From: Pantoea sp.
Lineage (GTDB): Bacteria; Pseudomonadota; Gammaproteobacteria; Enterobacterales; Enterobacteriaceae
Length of the DNA: 64,000 nucleotides
Assembly (NCBI RefSeq): GCF_028283705.1
Contig: NZ_JAPWKD010000025.1
Span: 57,652 to 121,651 of the forward strand
Reading direction: 5' to 3'
Position numbers and translations under genes: made by a program. Below, one piece after another: positions 50,760 to 58,764 of this stretch. How positions within the stretch are numbered: the stretch's first letter is position 1; each line of letters opens with the position of its first letter. The notes beneath the pieces are model-generated. The model did no database searches, had not been told where the DNA came from, and saw only the letters and a list, made by a program, of their open reading frames with translations.

Positions 50760-51590
50760 TTGTCTGAAGTCATGACGCTGATTGCGCAAATCAGCGATTT
50801 ACATATCAAGGCGCAGGGTCGCCTGTCGTATAAAAAAGTGGATACCCAGGCGGCATTGTTACGGGTGATTGATACGCTGAATCAGCTGCGCCCACGCCCG
50901 GATGTGGTGGTGATTACCGGTGATTTGGTCGATTTTGGCTTGCCGGAAGAGTATCAAACCCTGCGGCAGGCACTGAAGCAGCTGCAACTGCCTTATTTGC
51001 TGATGCCGGGTAACCATGACGACCGCCAGGCGCTACGCGCGGCCTTCCCGGAGCACACTTATCTGCAACGCGGGGAAACCCTCAACTGGCAAACCCGCGT
51101 TAACGGTGTGCAACTGCTGGCGCTGGATTCCAGCGTGCCGCAGCAGCCGTGGGGGTATGTTGATGAAGCGCAGCTACAGTGGCTGGATGCGCAACTGCAA
51201 AGCACACCCGACACGCCAACCCTGGTGATGCTGCATCATCCACCTTTTATCACCGGCATCGGCCATATGGATAAACAACCGCTGCGCAACCCGGACGCGC
51301 TGGCGGCGGTGATTCGCCAGCATTCCCAGGTGGAGCGGGTGCTCAGTGGTCATCTGCATCGTTCGATTCAGGCGCGTTTTGCTGGCACCCTGGCCTGTAC
51401 GGCTCCGGGTGTATCGCATCAGGTGGCGTTTGATTTGTCCGCAAATGGCCCGGCCAACTTTGTGCTGGAACCGCCGGGTTTTCTGTTACATCGCTGGCAT
51501 CCGCAGCAGGGAATGACGACGCATCTGTGTGCCATTGGTGATTATCCCGGACCGTTTCCATTCTACGATGCTAACGGCTTAATCGACTAA
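50760..51590 (+). CDS. GpdQ/CpdA-like class III phosphodiesterase
   Basis: A 276-residue binuclear metallophosphoesterase. All five metal-ligand motifs are present: AQISDLHIK, VVITGDLVDFGLPEEYQ, LMPGNHDDRQALR, VMLHHPPFITGIGHMD and VLSGHLHRSIQARFAG. The GLPEEYQ and HDD details are closer to Enterobacter GpdQ (a glycerophosphodiesterase) than to E. coli CpdA (cAMP phosphodiesterase). TTG at 50760 is the likely start because GAGGAA (50748-50753) is seven bases upstream; the ATG at 50772 is too far. As the last gene of the LacI-ABC operon it probably hydrolyses the imported compound in the cytoplasm. Confidence 0.85.
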   Translation: MSEVMTLIAQISDLHIKAQGRLSYKKVDTQAALLRVIDTLNQLRPRPDVVVITGDLVDFGLPEEYQTLRQALKQLQLPYLLMPGNHDDRQALRAAFPEHTYLQRGETLNWQTRVNGVQLLALDSSVPQQPWGYVDEAQLQWLDAQLQSTPDTPTLVMLHHPPFITGIGHMDKQPLRNPDALAAVIRQHSQVERVLSGHLHRSIQARFAGTLACTAPGVSHQVAFDLSANGPANFVLEPPGFLLHRWHPQQGMTTHLCAIGDYPGPFPFYDANGLID

Positions 51591-51758
51591 TCAGCACCAG
51601 ATATAAGTAAAAGAATTCGTGTGCCGACAGGATGCTTCGTGCTCAAATTGAGTTGCGGGTGTACAATCCTCTGTTACCTCACCAGGGTATGTACCACCAA
51701 CAATAACAATACTGTCAGGCATTCGAATTATGAACAGACTCATCATGGTGGAACCACC

Positions 51759-53351
51759 ATGTTAATGCGCATCCGGCCAAAAACCGATCTGCGCACGCTG
51801 ATCACGCTGCTGGCCATCACCAGTATTGTTATCACGCTTGCTAACGCCCTGTATGCGACATGGCGCGTGCAACGTATGGTCCTGATTGAGAGCACCCTCG
51901 AAGCCAACCGCGCTTATGCCACCAAACTGGCCGCCACCACCGAAGTTTTCTTTCAGCTGGCACAATCCCAGCTGCACTACAGCGCGACCCAACTGGGCAA
52001 AGATTTCGACAATACCGAACTGGCGCAGCAGGAAGTGAATCGTCTGCGCGAGCAGACCAGCAGCTTCAACTCGGTGGCGGTGGTGAACACCGATGGCGTG
52101 GTGAAAGCCATTTCGCCGGAATCGCTGATGCTGAAAGGCATGAAACTCACCAGCCAGGCATCACGCGAAGCGCTGGCAAAACGTCAGCCAATGGTCAGCA
52201 AACCGACCCTTTCCGCCGCCAATAACCTGCTGGTGTTTGTCTCCTGGCCGATCTGGAGCAAAGAAGGTCGCTACCTGGGTTATGTCGGCGGCACTATTTA
52301 TCTGAAGAAGAAAAGCATTCTGAACGAGCTACTGGGCGAGCAGTATTATCGTGATGGCACCCGAGTATACGTGCTGGATCGTAATAACCAGGTGCTGTAT
52401 CACCAGAACAGCCAGCTGATTGGTAAAAGTGTGCCGGGCATCATCAGCGAGAGCCAGCGTCAGGAGCAAACCAATGGTTCGCTGCAATTGACGGAGGAAG
52501 GAACGGCGAAACTTGCCGGTTACGCCATTGTGCCGACCACCGGCTGGATGGTGGTGGCGCTGAAGCCTACCGATGTCACCCTGGCTCCGCTCTCCGGATT
52601 GCTGTTAAAAGTATTGAAAAACTCGGTGCCCTTTGCCTTGTTAACGCTGCTGGTGGCGGTGATTCTGGCGCGTTTGATCGCGCTGCCATTGTGGCAGCTG
52701 GCGCGTAAGGCCAGCCAGATGGATACGCAAAGTGTGTCAGGTGAGATTGGCGGCATTCGTGCCTGGTACTTTGAAGCCGCGCAGGTCAAACGCGCGATGC
52801 TGACCGGTATCAGCCTGGTACAGGACAAAATTGGCCGGTTGAAGTCCGAAGTTCAGACCGATCCACTGACCAGTCTGCTTAACCGGCGCGGCCTGAGCGC
52901 GGTGCTGGATTATTTCAATGCCATGCGCCAGCCGTTTGCCGTGCTGGCGCTGGATATCGACCACTTTAAACGCGTGAATGATAACTTCGGTCACGATGTG
53001 GGTGACGAAGTGATCAAAAAAATCGCCCAGGCCCTGAGCCACAGCGCGCGCGCAACAGACGTGGTGTGCCGCAACGGCGGCGAAGAGTTTCTGATGCTGC
53101 TGCCAGGCACCACTGCCGAAGAAGCGCGAATTATTGCCGAGCGGTTACGCAACAATATTGCTGACAGCAGGATCGAAACGGTCGGTAACATCACCATTTC
53201 TGTCGGCATAGCCCTGTGGCAGCCGGAAAATGGCACCCAGGAGCAGAGCCTGAAACAGGCCGATGCAGCCTTGTATCAGGCGAAGAATGCCGGACGTAAC
53301 TGCGTGATGATTGTCGGGCAGGATGCGCTGGTCAGCAGTATCACCCGTTAA
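51759..53351 (+). CDS. membrane diguanylate cyclase with Cache-type sensor
   Basis: A 530-residue protein: membrane helix 1 (about 12-32, TLITLLAITSIVITLANALY), a periplasmic double-Cache-like sensor (about 40-290, NSVAVVNTDGVVKAISPE and IVPTTGWMVVALKP), helix 2 (NSVPFALLTLLVAVILARLIA) and a C-terminal GGDEF domain (LTSLLNRRGLSAVLDYF, LALDIDHFKRVNDNFGHDVGDEV). The active loop is RNGGEEF, and RATD lies five residues before it, so the inhibitory I-site RxxD is intact. It should make c-di-GMP and be product-inhibited. The ATG at 51759 follows GGTGGA; the long upstream extension to 51621 is unconserved. Confidence 0.9.
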   Translation: MLMRIRPKTDLRTLITLLAITSIVITLANALYATWRVQRMVLIESTLEANRAYATKLAATTEVFFQLAQSQLHYSATQLGKDFDNTELAQQEVNRLREQTSSFNSVAVVNTDGVVKAISPESLMLKGMKLTSQASREALAKRQPMVSKPTLSAANNLLVFVSWPIWSKEGRYLGYVGGTIYLKKKSILNELLGEQYYRDGTRVYVLDRNNQVLYHQNSQLIGKSVPGIISESQRQEQTNGSLQLTEEGTAKLAGYAIVPTTGWMVVALKPTDVTLAPLSGLLLKVLKNSVPFALLTLLVAVILARLIALPLWQLARKASQMDTQSVSGEIGGIRAWYFEAAQVKRAMLTGISLVQDKIGRLKSEVQTDPLTSLLNRRGLSAVLDYFNAMRQPFAVLALDIDHFKRVNDNFGHDVGDEVIKKIAQALSHSARATDVVCRNGGEEFLMLLPGTTAEEARIIAERLRNNIADSRIETVGNITISVGIALWQPENGTQEQSLKQADAALYQAKNAGRNCVMIVGQDALVSSITR

Positions 53352-53421
53352 ACAGCAGTCTGTTCATCAGCCGGAATTTCAGTACAATCGTCATCCCGTT
53401 TGACCTCAGGCAACGAAAGTT

Positions 53422-54480
53422 ATGCTGGCTCTGCTTATTCAATGGTACAGACGTCGTTTCAGTGATCCCGAGGCGATTGGCCTGGTGGTGATTCTGCTGG
53501 CGGCGTTCTGCATCCTGTTCTTCTTCAGTGGCCTGCTGGCCCCGCTGCTGGTGGCCGTGGTACTGGCTTACCTGCTGGAGTGGCCCACTGTGCGCCTGCA
53601 ACGGGTCGGCTGTAGCCGCACCTGGGCTACCAGCATTGTGCTGGTGCTGTTCGGTAGCATCGTGCTGGTGATGGGATTGATTGTCGTGCCAGTGGCGTGG
53701 CAGCAAAGTATCAACCTGACCCACGACCTCCCCAACATGCTGAACAAACTCTACCAGTTTGCCGCTGGGCTGCCGAAACGTTACCCGGCGCTGGTGGATG
53801 CTGGCATCATCGATATCGTCGTCGAGAACCTGCGTAGCCGTCTTACCGGGCTGGGTGATTCGCTGGTGAAATATTCGCTGGCGTCGCTGGTCGGGTTGAT
53901 GACACTGATGATTTATCTGGTGCTGGTGCCGCTGATGGTGTTTTTCCTGCTGAAAGACAAAGAGCAGATGCTCAATGCGGTACGTCGCGTATTACCACGT
54001 AATCGTGGTCTGGCGGGCGTCGTGTGGCAGGAGATGAATCAGCAAATCACCAACTACATTCGCGGCAAAGTACTGGAAATGCTGGCGGTGGGCGTGGTGA
54101 GTTGGCTGGCATTTTTGTTGCTCGGCCTTAATTACGCGTTGCTGCTGGCCGTGCTGGTGGGGATTTCCGTGTTGATCCCCTATATCGGGGCGATGCTGGT
54201 GACCATTCCGGTGATTGGCGTCGGCCTGTTCCAGTGGGGACTGGGCAGCGATTTCTGGACCATGTTTGTGGTGTATCTGGTGGTTCAGGGTCTGGATGGC
54301 AACATACTGGTCCCGATTCTGTTCTCCGAGGCGGTCAACCTGCATCCGCTGGTAATCATTTTATCGGTGGTGATTTTCGGTGGGTTGTGGGGCTTCTGGG
54401 GAGTGTTCTTTGCCATCCCACTGGCGACATTAATCAAAGCCGTGGTTCGCGCCTGGCCGGAAGAGACGATCGTAAGCTAA
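53422..54480 (+). CDS. perM: AI-2E family transporter/permease PerM
   Basis: A 352-residue inner-membrane protein with seven or eight membrane helices (VVILLAAFCILFFFSGLLAPLL, SIVLVLFGSIVLVMGLIVVPVAW and so on) and the AI-2E family block SVLIPYIGAMLVTIPVIGVG with LVVQGLDGNILVPILFSEAVNLHPLVI. In E. coli perM (yfgO) is next to bepA. The function is unsettled: TqsA-like export or Na+/H+ antiport have been proposed for the family. It ends at a bidirectional hairpin shared with bcp. Confidence 0.92.
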   Translation: MLALLIQWYRRRFSDPEAIGLVVILLAAFCILFFFSGLLAPLLVAVVLAYLLEWPTVRLQRVGCSRTWATSIVLVLFGSIVLVMGLIVVPVAWQQSINLTHDLPNMLNKLYQFAAGLPKRYPALVDAGIIDIVVENLRSRLTGLGDSLVKYSLASLVGLMTLMIYLVLVPLMVFFLLKDKEQMLNAVRRVLPRNRGLAGVVWQEMNQQITNYIRGKVLEMLAVGVVSWLAFLLLGLNYALLLAVLVGISVLIPYIGAMLVTIPVIGVGLFQWGLGSDFWTMFVVYLVVQGLDGNILVPILFSEAVNLHPLVIILSVVIFGGLWGFWGVFFAIPLATLIKAVVRAWPEETIVS

Positions 54481-54481
54481 A

Positions 54482-54508
54482 TAAAACGGGTGCGCATGGC
54501 GCACCCGT
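54482..54508 (-). terminator. terminator of bcp, shared hairpin with perM
   Basis: A perfect 10-bp stem ACGGGTGCGC/GCGCACCCGT (54486-54508, loop ATG). Read on the minus strand it runs into TTTTAT, so it chiefly serves bcp; on the plus strand no T tract follows. Confidence 0.75.
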
Positions 54509-54513
54509 GAGTA

Positions 54514-54981
54514 TCAGGCTGATTGCAGGTAATCCAGCACAACGTCGTGGTGGTTCGACGTTTTGAAGTCGTCAAACACCTTCTCCACCGTGCCTTCACC
54601 ATCAATCAGGAAGCTGATGCGGTGGATGCCGTCATAGGTTTTCCCCATAAAGGATTTCTCCCCCCAGACGCCAAACTGCTCGCACACCTGATGATCTTCA
54701 TCAGACAGCAGCGTGAAGTTCAGCATCTCTTTTTCGGCAAAACGTGACAGCTTTTCTGGTTTGTCAGTGCTGATGCCCAGCACTTCTACGCCGACTTTTT
54801 TCAGATCATCCATGTTGTCGCGCAGACCACAGGCCTGAACGGTGCAACCTGGGGTCATGGCTTTCGGATAGAAATAGACCAGAACGCGCTGTCCCTGGAA
54901 GTCGGCCAAATTTACTTGTTCGCCATCCTGATCGGGCAAGCTAAATTTCGGTGCGGTATCACCGGCTTTCAGTGGATTCAT
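54514..54981 (-). CDS. bcp: thioredoxin-dependent thiol peroxidase (bacterioferritin comigratory protein)
   Basis: A 155-residue atypical 2-Cys peroxiredoxin that reduces H2O2 and organic hydroperoxides. The active site YFYPKAMTPGCTVQACGLRD holds the peroxidatic cysteine near residue 46 and the resolving cysteine five residues later. The start at 54981 gives NPLKAGDTAPKFSLPDQDGE and follows a GGAGAG-type site; the open frame to 55077 is unconserved. It lies downstream of gcvR in the same orientation, as in E. coli. Confidence 0.96.
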   Translation of the reverse strand: MNPLKAGDTAPKFSLPDQDGEQVNLADFQGQRVLVYFYPKAMTPGCTVQACGLRDNMDDLKKVGVEVLGISTDKPEKLSRFAEKEMLNFTLLSDEDHQVCEQFGVWGEKSFMGKTYDGIHRISFLIDGEGTVEKVFDDFKTSNHHDVVLDYLQSA

Positions 54982-55126
54982 CACAACTCTCCATTTTTTT
55001 CTTTCATGCTGTGGGTAATACACCATCAGGACCAAAAGTGCCAGGTGGAGTTTACCGTCAGGGTTATTTCCGCACACTGTTTACCCGTTTGGGCAGAGTG
55101 TGTGACGAAATAACCCGGAGGCCTGA

Positions 55127-55681
55127 TCAGTGCCCGGCAGGGGTGCTGGCAGCGCTGTACAGACGAATCGTACCCTGGGCGTGCAGTTCCTGACAGAGTT
55201 GATTAAACGCCGGTTCGATGCTGGCACCTTCAACGCTGTGCGCGGTCATCTGAATATACAGCGTGGGTGGCACGCCATCCTGCGCGGGTTGAATACGCGA
55301 AACCAGCTCGGCGATATTCATCTGATGCTTATCAAACAAATCGGTGAAGCGCTCAATGATATGCGGTGAATCCGGTACTTCCACCTGCACCCAGACGGTG
55401 GCGGGCATCGGCGGGGTGATGCGCGCATTGGTGCGCTTCATCACAATCAGCAATTCCAGCTCCGCGCCTTTCATCGGCAGAGTGGATTCAATCAGGGTGA
55501 TGGCATTCCAGCTTCCGGAGAGCAGCATAATAAAGGTGAATTCATCACCGAGCATCGCCAGACGGCTGTCTTCGATATTGCAGCCGCAGCTGCTGACATG
55601 GCGGGTGATGGTATTCACGATACCGGGACGATCAACGCCCAACGCGGTGATCACCAGGTGGTGAGGCTGTGGCTGCGACAA
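55127..55681 (-). CDS. gcvR: glycine cleavage system transcriptional repressor GcvR, probable TTG start
   Basis: Two ACT domains; in E. coli GcvR binds GcvA to repress gcvTHP when glycine is scarce. The blocks LVITALGVDRPGIVNTITRHVSSCGCNIEDSR, LLSGSWNAITLIESTLPMKG and ADSPHLIERF-like PDSPHIIERFTDLFDKHQMNIAELVSR identify it. The TTG at 55681 gives eight residues before LVITALG, exactly as in E. coli, and lies nine bases after AGGA. The in-frame ATG at 55714 would place AGGA inside the gene. The length from TTG is 184 residues. It is divergent from dapA. Confidence 0.92.
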   Translation of the reverse strand: MSQPQPHHLVITALGVDRPGIVNTITRHVSSCGCNIEDSRLAMLGDEFTFIMLLSGSWNAITLIESTLPMKGAELELLIVMKRTNARITPPMPATVWVQVEVPDSPHIIERFTDLFDKHQMNIAELVSRIQPAQDGVPPTLYIQMTAHSVEGASIEPAFNQLCQELHAQGTIRLYSAASTPAGH

Positions 55682-55824
55682 AATGACATTTCCTGTGTGT
55701 TCGCTAATAACCATAAGGTAAACATAAAAAAAACTGCTGACAAGCGCTTGAATGGCGTGGCTCGCTTGCTTTTCCCTTGGCGTAAAACGTACCATGAGGC
55801 ACTTGTATGTCGAGGGGATCGCCC

Positions 55825-56703
55825 ATGTTCACCGGAAGTATTGTTGCGCTCGTTACGCCAATGAATGACAAAGGTAATGTCTGCCGCGCGAGTTTGAAAA
55901 AACTGATTGATTATCATGTCGCCAGCGGCACCGCGGCGATTGTTTCTGTTGGCACCACCGGCGAATCTGCCACCCTCAGCCATGAAGAACATGGCGAAGT
56001 GGTGATGATGACCCTCGAACTGGCCGATGGCCGCATCCCGGTGATTGCCGGAACCGGCGCGAATGCGACCGCCGAAGGGATTTCCCTCACTAAACGCTTC
56101 ACCGGCACCGGTGTGGTAGGCTGCTTGACGGTGACGCCTTACTATAACCGTCCGACCCAGGAAGGCCTGTTCCAGCATTTCAAAGCGATTGCGGAAAGTA
56201 CCGATCTGCCGCAGATGCTGTACAACGTCCCTTCCCGTACCGGTTGCGACATGCTGCCGGAGACAGTTGCTCGTCTGGCCGAAATCAAAAATATTATCGG
56301 AATCAAAGAGGCAACCGGGAACTTATCGCGGGTTAGTCAGATCCAAGAGCTGGTTGATGATGAATTCATTCTGGTGAGTGGCGATGACGGCACTGCACTG
56401 GACTTCATGCAACTGGGCGGCAAAGGCGTTATTTCGGTCACGGCCAACATTGCGGCACGTGAAATGGTTGAACTGTGCGCGCTGGCGCAGCAGGGCAACT
56501 TTGCCGAAGCGCGTCGCCTGAATCAGCGTCTGATGCACCTGCACCAGACGCTTTTCTGTGAACCCAATCCTATCCCGGTGAAATGGGCCGCGAAACAACT
56601 AGGATTAATCGCGGATGACACGCTGCGTTTGCCAATGACGCCGCTGACCGAAGCCGGTCAGGCCAAAACGGCGCAGGCATTGATCAAAGCGGGTCTGCGA
56701 TAA
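55825..56703 (+). CDS. dapA: 4-hydroxy-tetrahydrodipicolinate synthase
   Basis: First committed step to diaminopimelate and lysine: condensation of pyruvate with aspartate semialdehyde. The 292-residue TIM barrel shows TTGESATL, the Tyr in VTPYYNRPTQEGLFQHF, YNVPSRTGCDM and the Schiff-base lysine in IIGIKEATGNLSR. The ATG at 55825 follows GAGGGG; the ATG at 55807 would contain that site. bamC follows after 14 bases, the conserved dapA-bamC pair. Confidence 0.97.
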   Translation: MFTGSIVALVTPMNDKGNVCRASLKKLIDYHVASGTAAIVSVGTTGESATLSHEEHGEVVMMTLELADGRIPVIAGTGANATAEGISLTKRFTGTGVVGCLTVTPYYNRPTQEGLFQHFKAIAESTDLPQMLYNVPSRTGCDMLPETVARLAEIKNIIGIKEATGNLSRVSQIQELVDDEFILVSGDDGTALDFMQLGGKGVISVTANIAAREMVELCALAQQGNFAEARRLNQRLMHLHQTLFCEPNPIPVKWAAKQLGLIADDTLRLPMTPLTEAGQAKTAQALIKAGLR

Positions 56704-56717
56704 TTTAGGGAGAATCA

Positions 56718-57749
56718 ATGAGTTATTCAGTTAAGCGCTCGACGCTGGCAACGGTGGTGGGCCTTTCCACCCTGATGCTGCTGTCAGCTTGTTCCAGCGA
56801 TCAGCGTTATAAGCGCCAGGTCAGCGGTGATGAATCTTACCTGCAGGCGCCTGAACTGCATGATTTAAAAGCCCCGGCGGGGATGATTCTGCCTCTGCAG
56901 AATGGTGATTACGACGTGCCGCACGCGGTTGCCAAAGGCGCAGTGGGTAAAGAGCTGGATATTCGTCCGCCTGCCCAGCCGCTGGCACTGATGAACGGTA
57001 CACGTGCCCAGTTCACCGGCAATACCGGCGTGCTGGCCGTGGAAAGCAGCCGTGGTTCCATCTGGCCGCAGGTGGTCAACGTGGTGCAATCGTACAAATT
57101 CCCGATTGCCCAGCGTGATGATGCCGGACAACAGCTGACCACCGATTGGGTGCAGTGGAACCGTGCGGATGAAGACAATCAGTATCGTGGTCGTTACCAG
57201 GTCAGCGTTCAGAACCAGAGCTATCAGCAAGTGCTGACGGTGCGTTTGCTGGAACTGCAACAGTCAGGCAAGACCGTGACTGCACCGGTACAAATCCAGC
57301 GCTACACCGCACAGATGCTGAACGACATCAGCACCGGTATGGATAAGATCGATACTGCCAGCCAGGATGCCGCAGCCGGTCGTGGTGTTGGACAGATTGC
57401 TGTCCAGAGCGGTGCCGATGACACTGGTCTGCCGCTGTTGATTCTGCGTTCACCGTTCAACCTCACCTGGCAGCGTCTGCCAGCTGCACTGAAACGCGCA
57501 GGTATGGAAGTGACCGACAGCAACCGCTCGCAGGGTAGCCTGAACGTCACCTACAAACAGCCGGGTAGCGGCGCGTGGGATGATATCGGTGCCAAAGATC
57601 CGGGCTTACCGAACGGCGATTACAAATTGCAGGTCGGCGATCTCGATAACCGCAGCAGTCTGCAGTTCATCGATCCTAAAGGTCACGTGCTGACTCAGTC
57701 GCAGAATGATGCGCTGGTGGCGGTGATGCAGGGCGCACTGAACAAATAA
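56718..57749 (+). CDS. bamC: outer membrane protein assembly factor BamC
   Basis: A 343-residue lipoprotein of the BAM complex. The signal and lipobox VVGLSTLMLLSAC lipidate Cys25. The unstructured N-terminal segment that binds BamD follows (YLQAPELHDLKAPAGMILPLQNGDYDVP), then two helix-grip domains (about 100-215 and 230-343) joined by a linker. The start follows AGGGAGAA. A strong terminator ends the dapA-bamC unit. Confidence 0.96.
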   Translation: MSYSVKRSTLATVVGLSTLMLLSACSSDQRYKRQVSGDESYLQAPELHDLKAPAGMILPLQNGDYDVPHAVAKGAVGKELDIRPPAQPLALMNGTRAQFTGNTGVLAVESSRGSIWPQVVNVVQSYKFPIAQRDDAGQQLTTDWVQWNRADEDNQYRGRYQVSVQNQSYQQVLTVRLLELQQSGKTVTAPVQIQRYTAQMLNDISTGMDKIDTASQDAAAGRGVGQIAVQSGADDTGLPLLILRSPFNLTWQRLPAALKRAGMEVTDSNRSQGSLNVTYKQPGSGAWDDIGAKDPGLPNGDYKLQVGDLDNRSSLQFIDPKGHVLTQSQNDALVAVMQGALNK

Positions 57750-57757
57750 ATTGCCTC

Positions 57758-57785
57758 AGGCCGGAGATTATCCGGCCTTTTTTTT
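57758..57785 (+). terminator. intrinsic terminator of dapA-bamC
   Basis: AGGCCGGA-GATTA-TCCGGCCT followed by eight T ending at 57785. Confidence 0.9.
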
Positions 57786-57814
57786 GAGATTTTGGCATAA
57801 TAGCGCCCGGCGAG

Positions 57815-57826
57815 GTAAACGATTGC
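57815..57826 (+). promoter_or_regulatory. candidate PurR box of purC
   Basis: GTAAACGATTGC matches the PurR core GCAAACGTTTGC at 10 of 12 positions. CATAAT at 57795-57800 may be the -10 element, placing the box near the transcription start. purC is a PurR target in E. coli. Confidence 0.6.
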
Positions 57827-57893
57827 GTATTGCCGCCGTGCAGTGGGTAACCGCGGCACGAACACGGGTTCTTTCATGTTTGGAGTTAACAAG

Positions 57894-58607
57894 ATGCAAA
57901 AGCGAGCTGAGTTGTATCGCGGTAAAGCGAAAACCGTATACAGCACCGACAATCCGGATCTGCTGGTACTTGAATTCCGCAACGATACGTCAGCAGGAGA
58001 CGGTGCACGAATCGAGCAGTTTGATCGCAAAGGGATGGTGAATAACAAGTTCAACCATTTCATCATGACCAAATTGCAGGAAGCGGGCATTCCGACCCAG
58101 ATGGAAGCGCTGCTGTCGGATAACGAAGCGCTGGTGAAAAAGCTGGAGATGGTGCCGGTGGAGTGCGTGGTGCGCAACCGTGCGGCAGGATCGCTGGTAA
58201 AACGTCTGGGTGTGGAAGAGGGCATGCTGCTCAATCCACCGCTGTTTGATCTCTTCCTGAAAGATGACGCCAAACACGACCCGATGGTGAACGAATCCTA
58301 CTGCGAAACCTTTGGCTGGGTGAGTAAAGAGAATCTGGCGCGTATGCGTGAACTGACCTACAAAGCCAACGACGTGCTGAGCAAAATGTTTGATGACGCC
58401 GGTCTGATTCTGGTGGACTTCAAGCTGGAGTTTGGTCTGTTCAAAGGTGAAGTGGTGTTGGGCGATGAGTTCTCGCCAGACGGCGCACGTCTGTGGGACA
58501 AAGAAACCATGGACAAAATGGACAAAGACCGTTTCCGTCAGAGCCTCGGTGGCCTGATCGAAGCCTATGAAGAAGTGGCGCACCGACTGGGTGTGAAACT
58601 GGATTAA
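57894..58607 (+). CDS. purC: phosphoribosylaminoimidazole-succinocarboxamide synthase
   Basis: Seventh or eighth step of purine synthesis, coupling CAIR with aspartate using ATP. The 237 residues, identical in length to E. coli PurC, show YRGKAKTVYSTDNPDLLVLEFRND at the N-terminus, the SAICAR-synthetase signatures VECVVRNRAAGSLVKRLG and LILVDFKLEFG, and DEFSPDGARLWDKE. The ATG at 57894 follows GGAG; the open frame to 57843 is unconserved. It is a single gene with a GTAG-type repeat acting as terminator after it. Confidence 0.97.
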   Translation: MQKRAELYRGKAKTVYSTDNPDLLVLEFRNDTSAGDGARIEQFDRKGMVNNKFNHFIMTKLQEAGIPTQMEALLSDNEALVKKLEMVPVECVVRNRAAGSLVKRLGVEEGMLLNPPLFDLFLKDDAKHDPMVNESYCETFGWVSKENLARMRELTYKANDVLSKMFDDAGLILVDFKLEFGLFKGEVVLGDEFSPDGARLWDKETMDKMDKDRFRQSLGGLIEAYEEVAHRLGVKLD

Positions 58608-58622
58608 TTTGTAGCCATATTA

Positions 58623-58696
58623 TGTAGCGGCGCGATTTATCGCGCCGTTTTTTTATCTGCCACGTTCAAAAGCGCGCGATAAATCGCGCCGCTACA
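58623..58696. repeat. GTAG-type palindromic (REP-like) pair, tail to tail, doubling as purC terminator
   Basis: Two perfect 23-base inverted copies, 58623-58645 and 58674-58696, separated by 28 bases, heads (GTAG/CTAC) outward. The first copy folds into CGGCGCGAT-TT-ATCGCGCCG (58628-58647) followed by seven T, making a good intrinsic terminator 16 bases after the purC stop. Confidence 0.85.
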
Positions 58697-58764
58697 GGCT
58701 GGTGCTTCCTGCTGCTGCCATCTAAAATCATGCAAAGTTAATTTGATGAACACAGGAGCACGCC

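Noticed and set aside
50760..51590. cpdA (cAMP phosphodiesterase)
   Set aside because: Same superfamily, but cpdA normally sits beside parE/yqiB. Here the operon context and the GLPEEYQ/GNHDD details favour a GpdQ-like enzyme.
44600..53351. Mobile element carrying the bepA-perM island
   Set aside because: No integrase, transposase, terminal repeats or tRNA target site were found at either edge.
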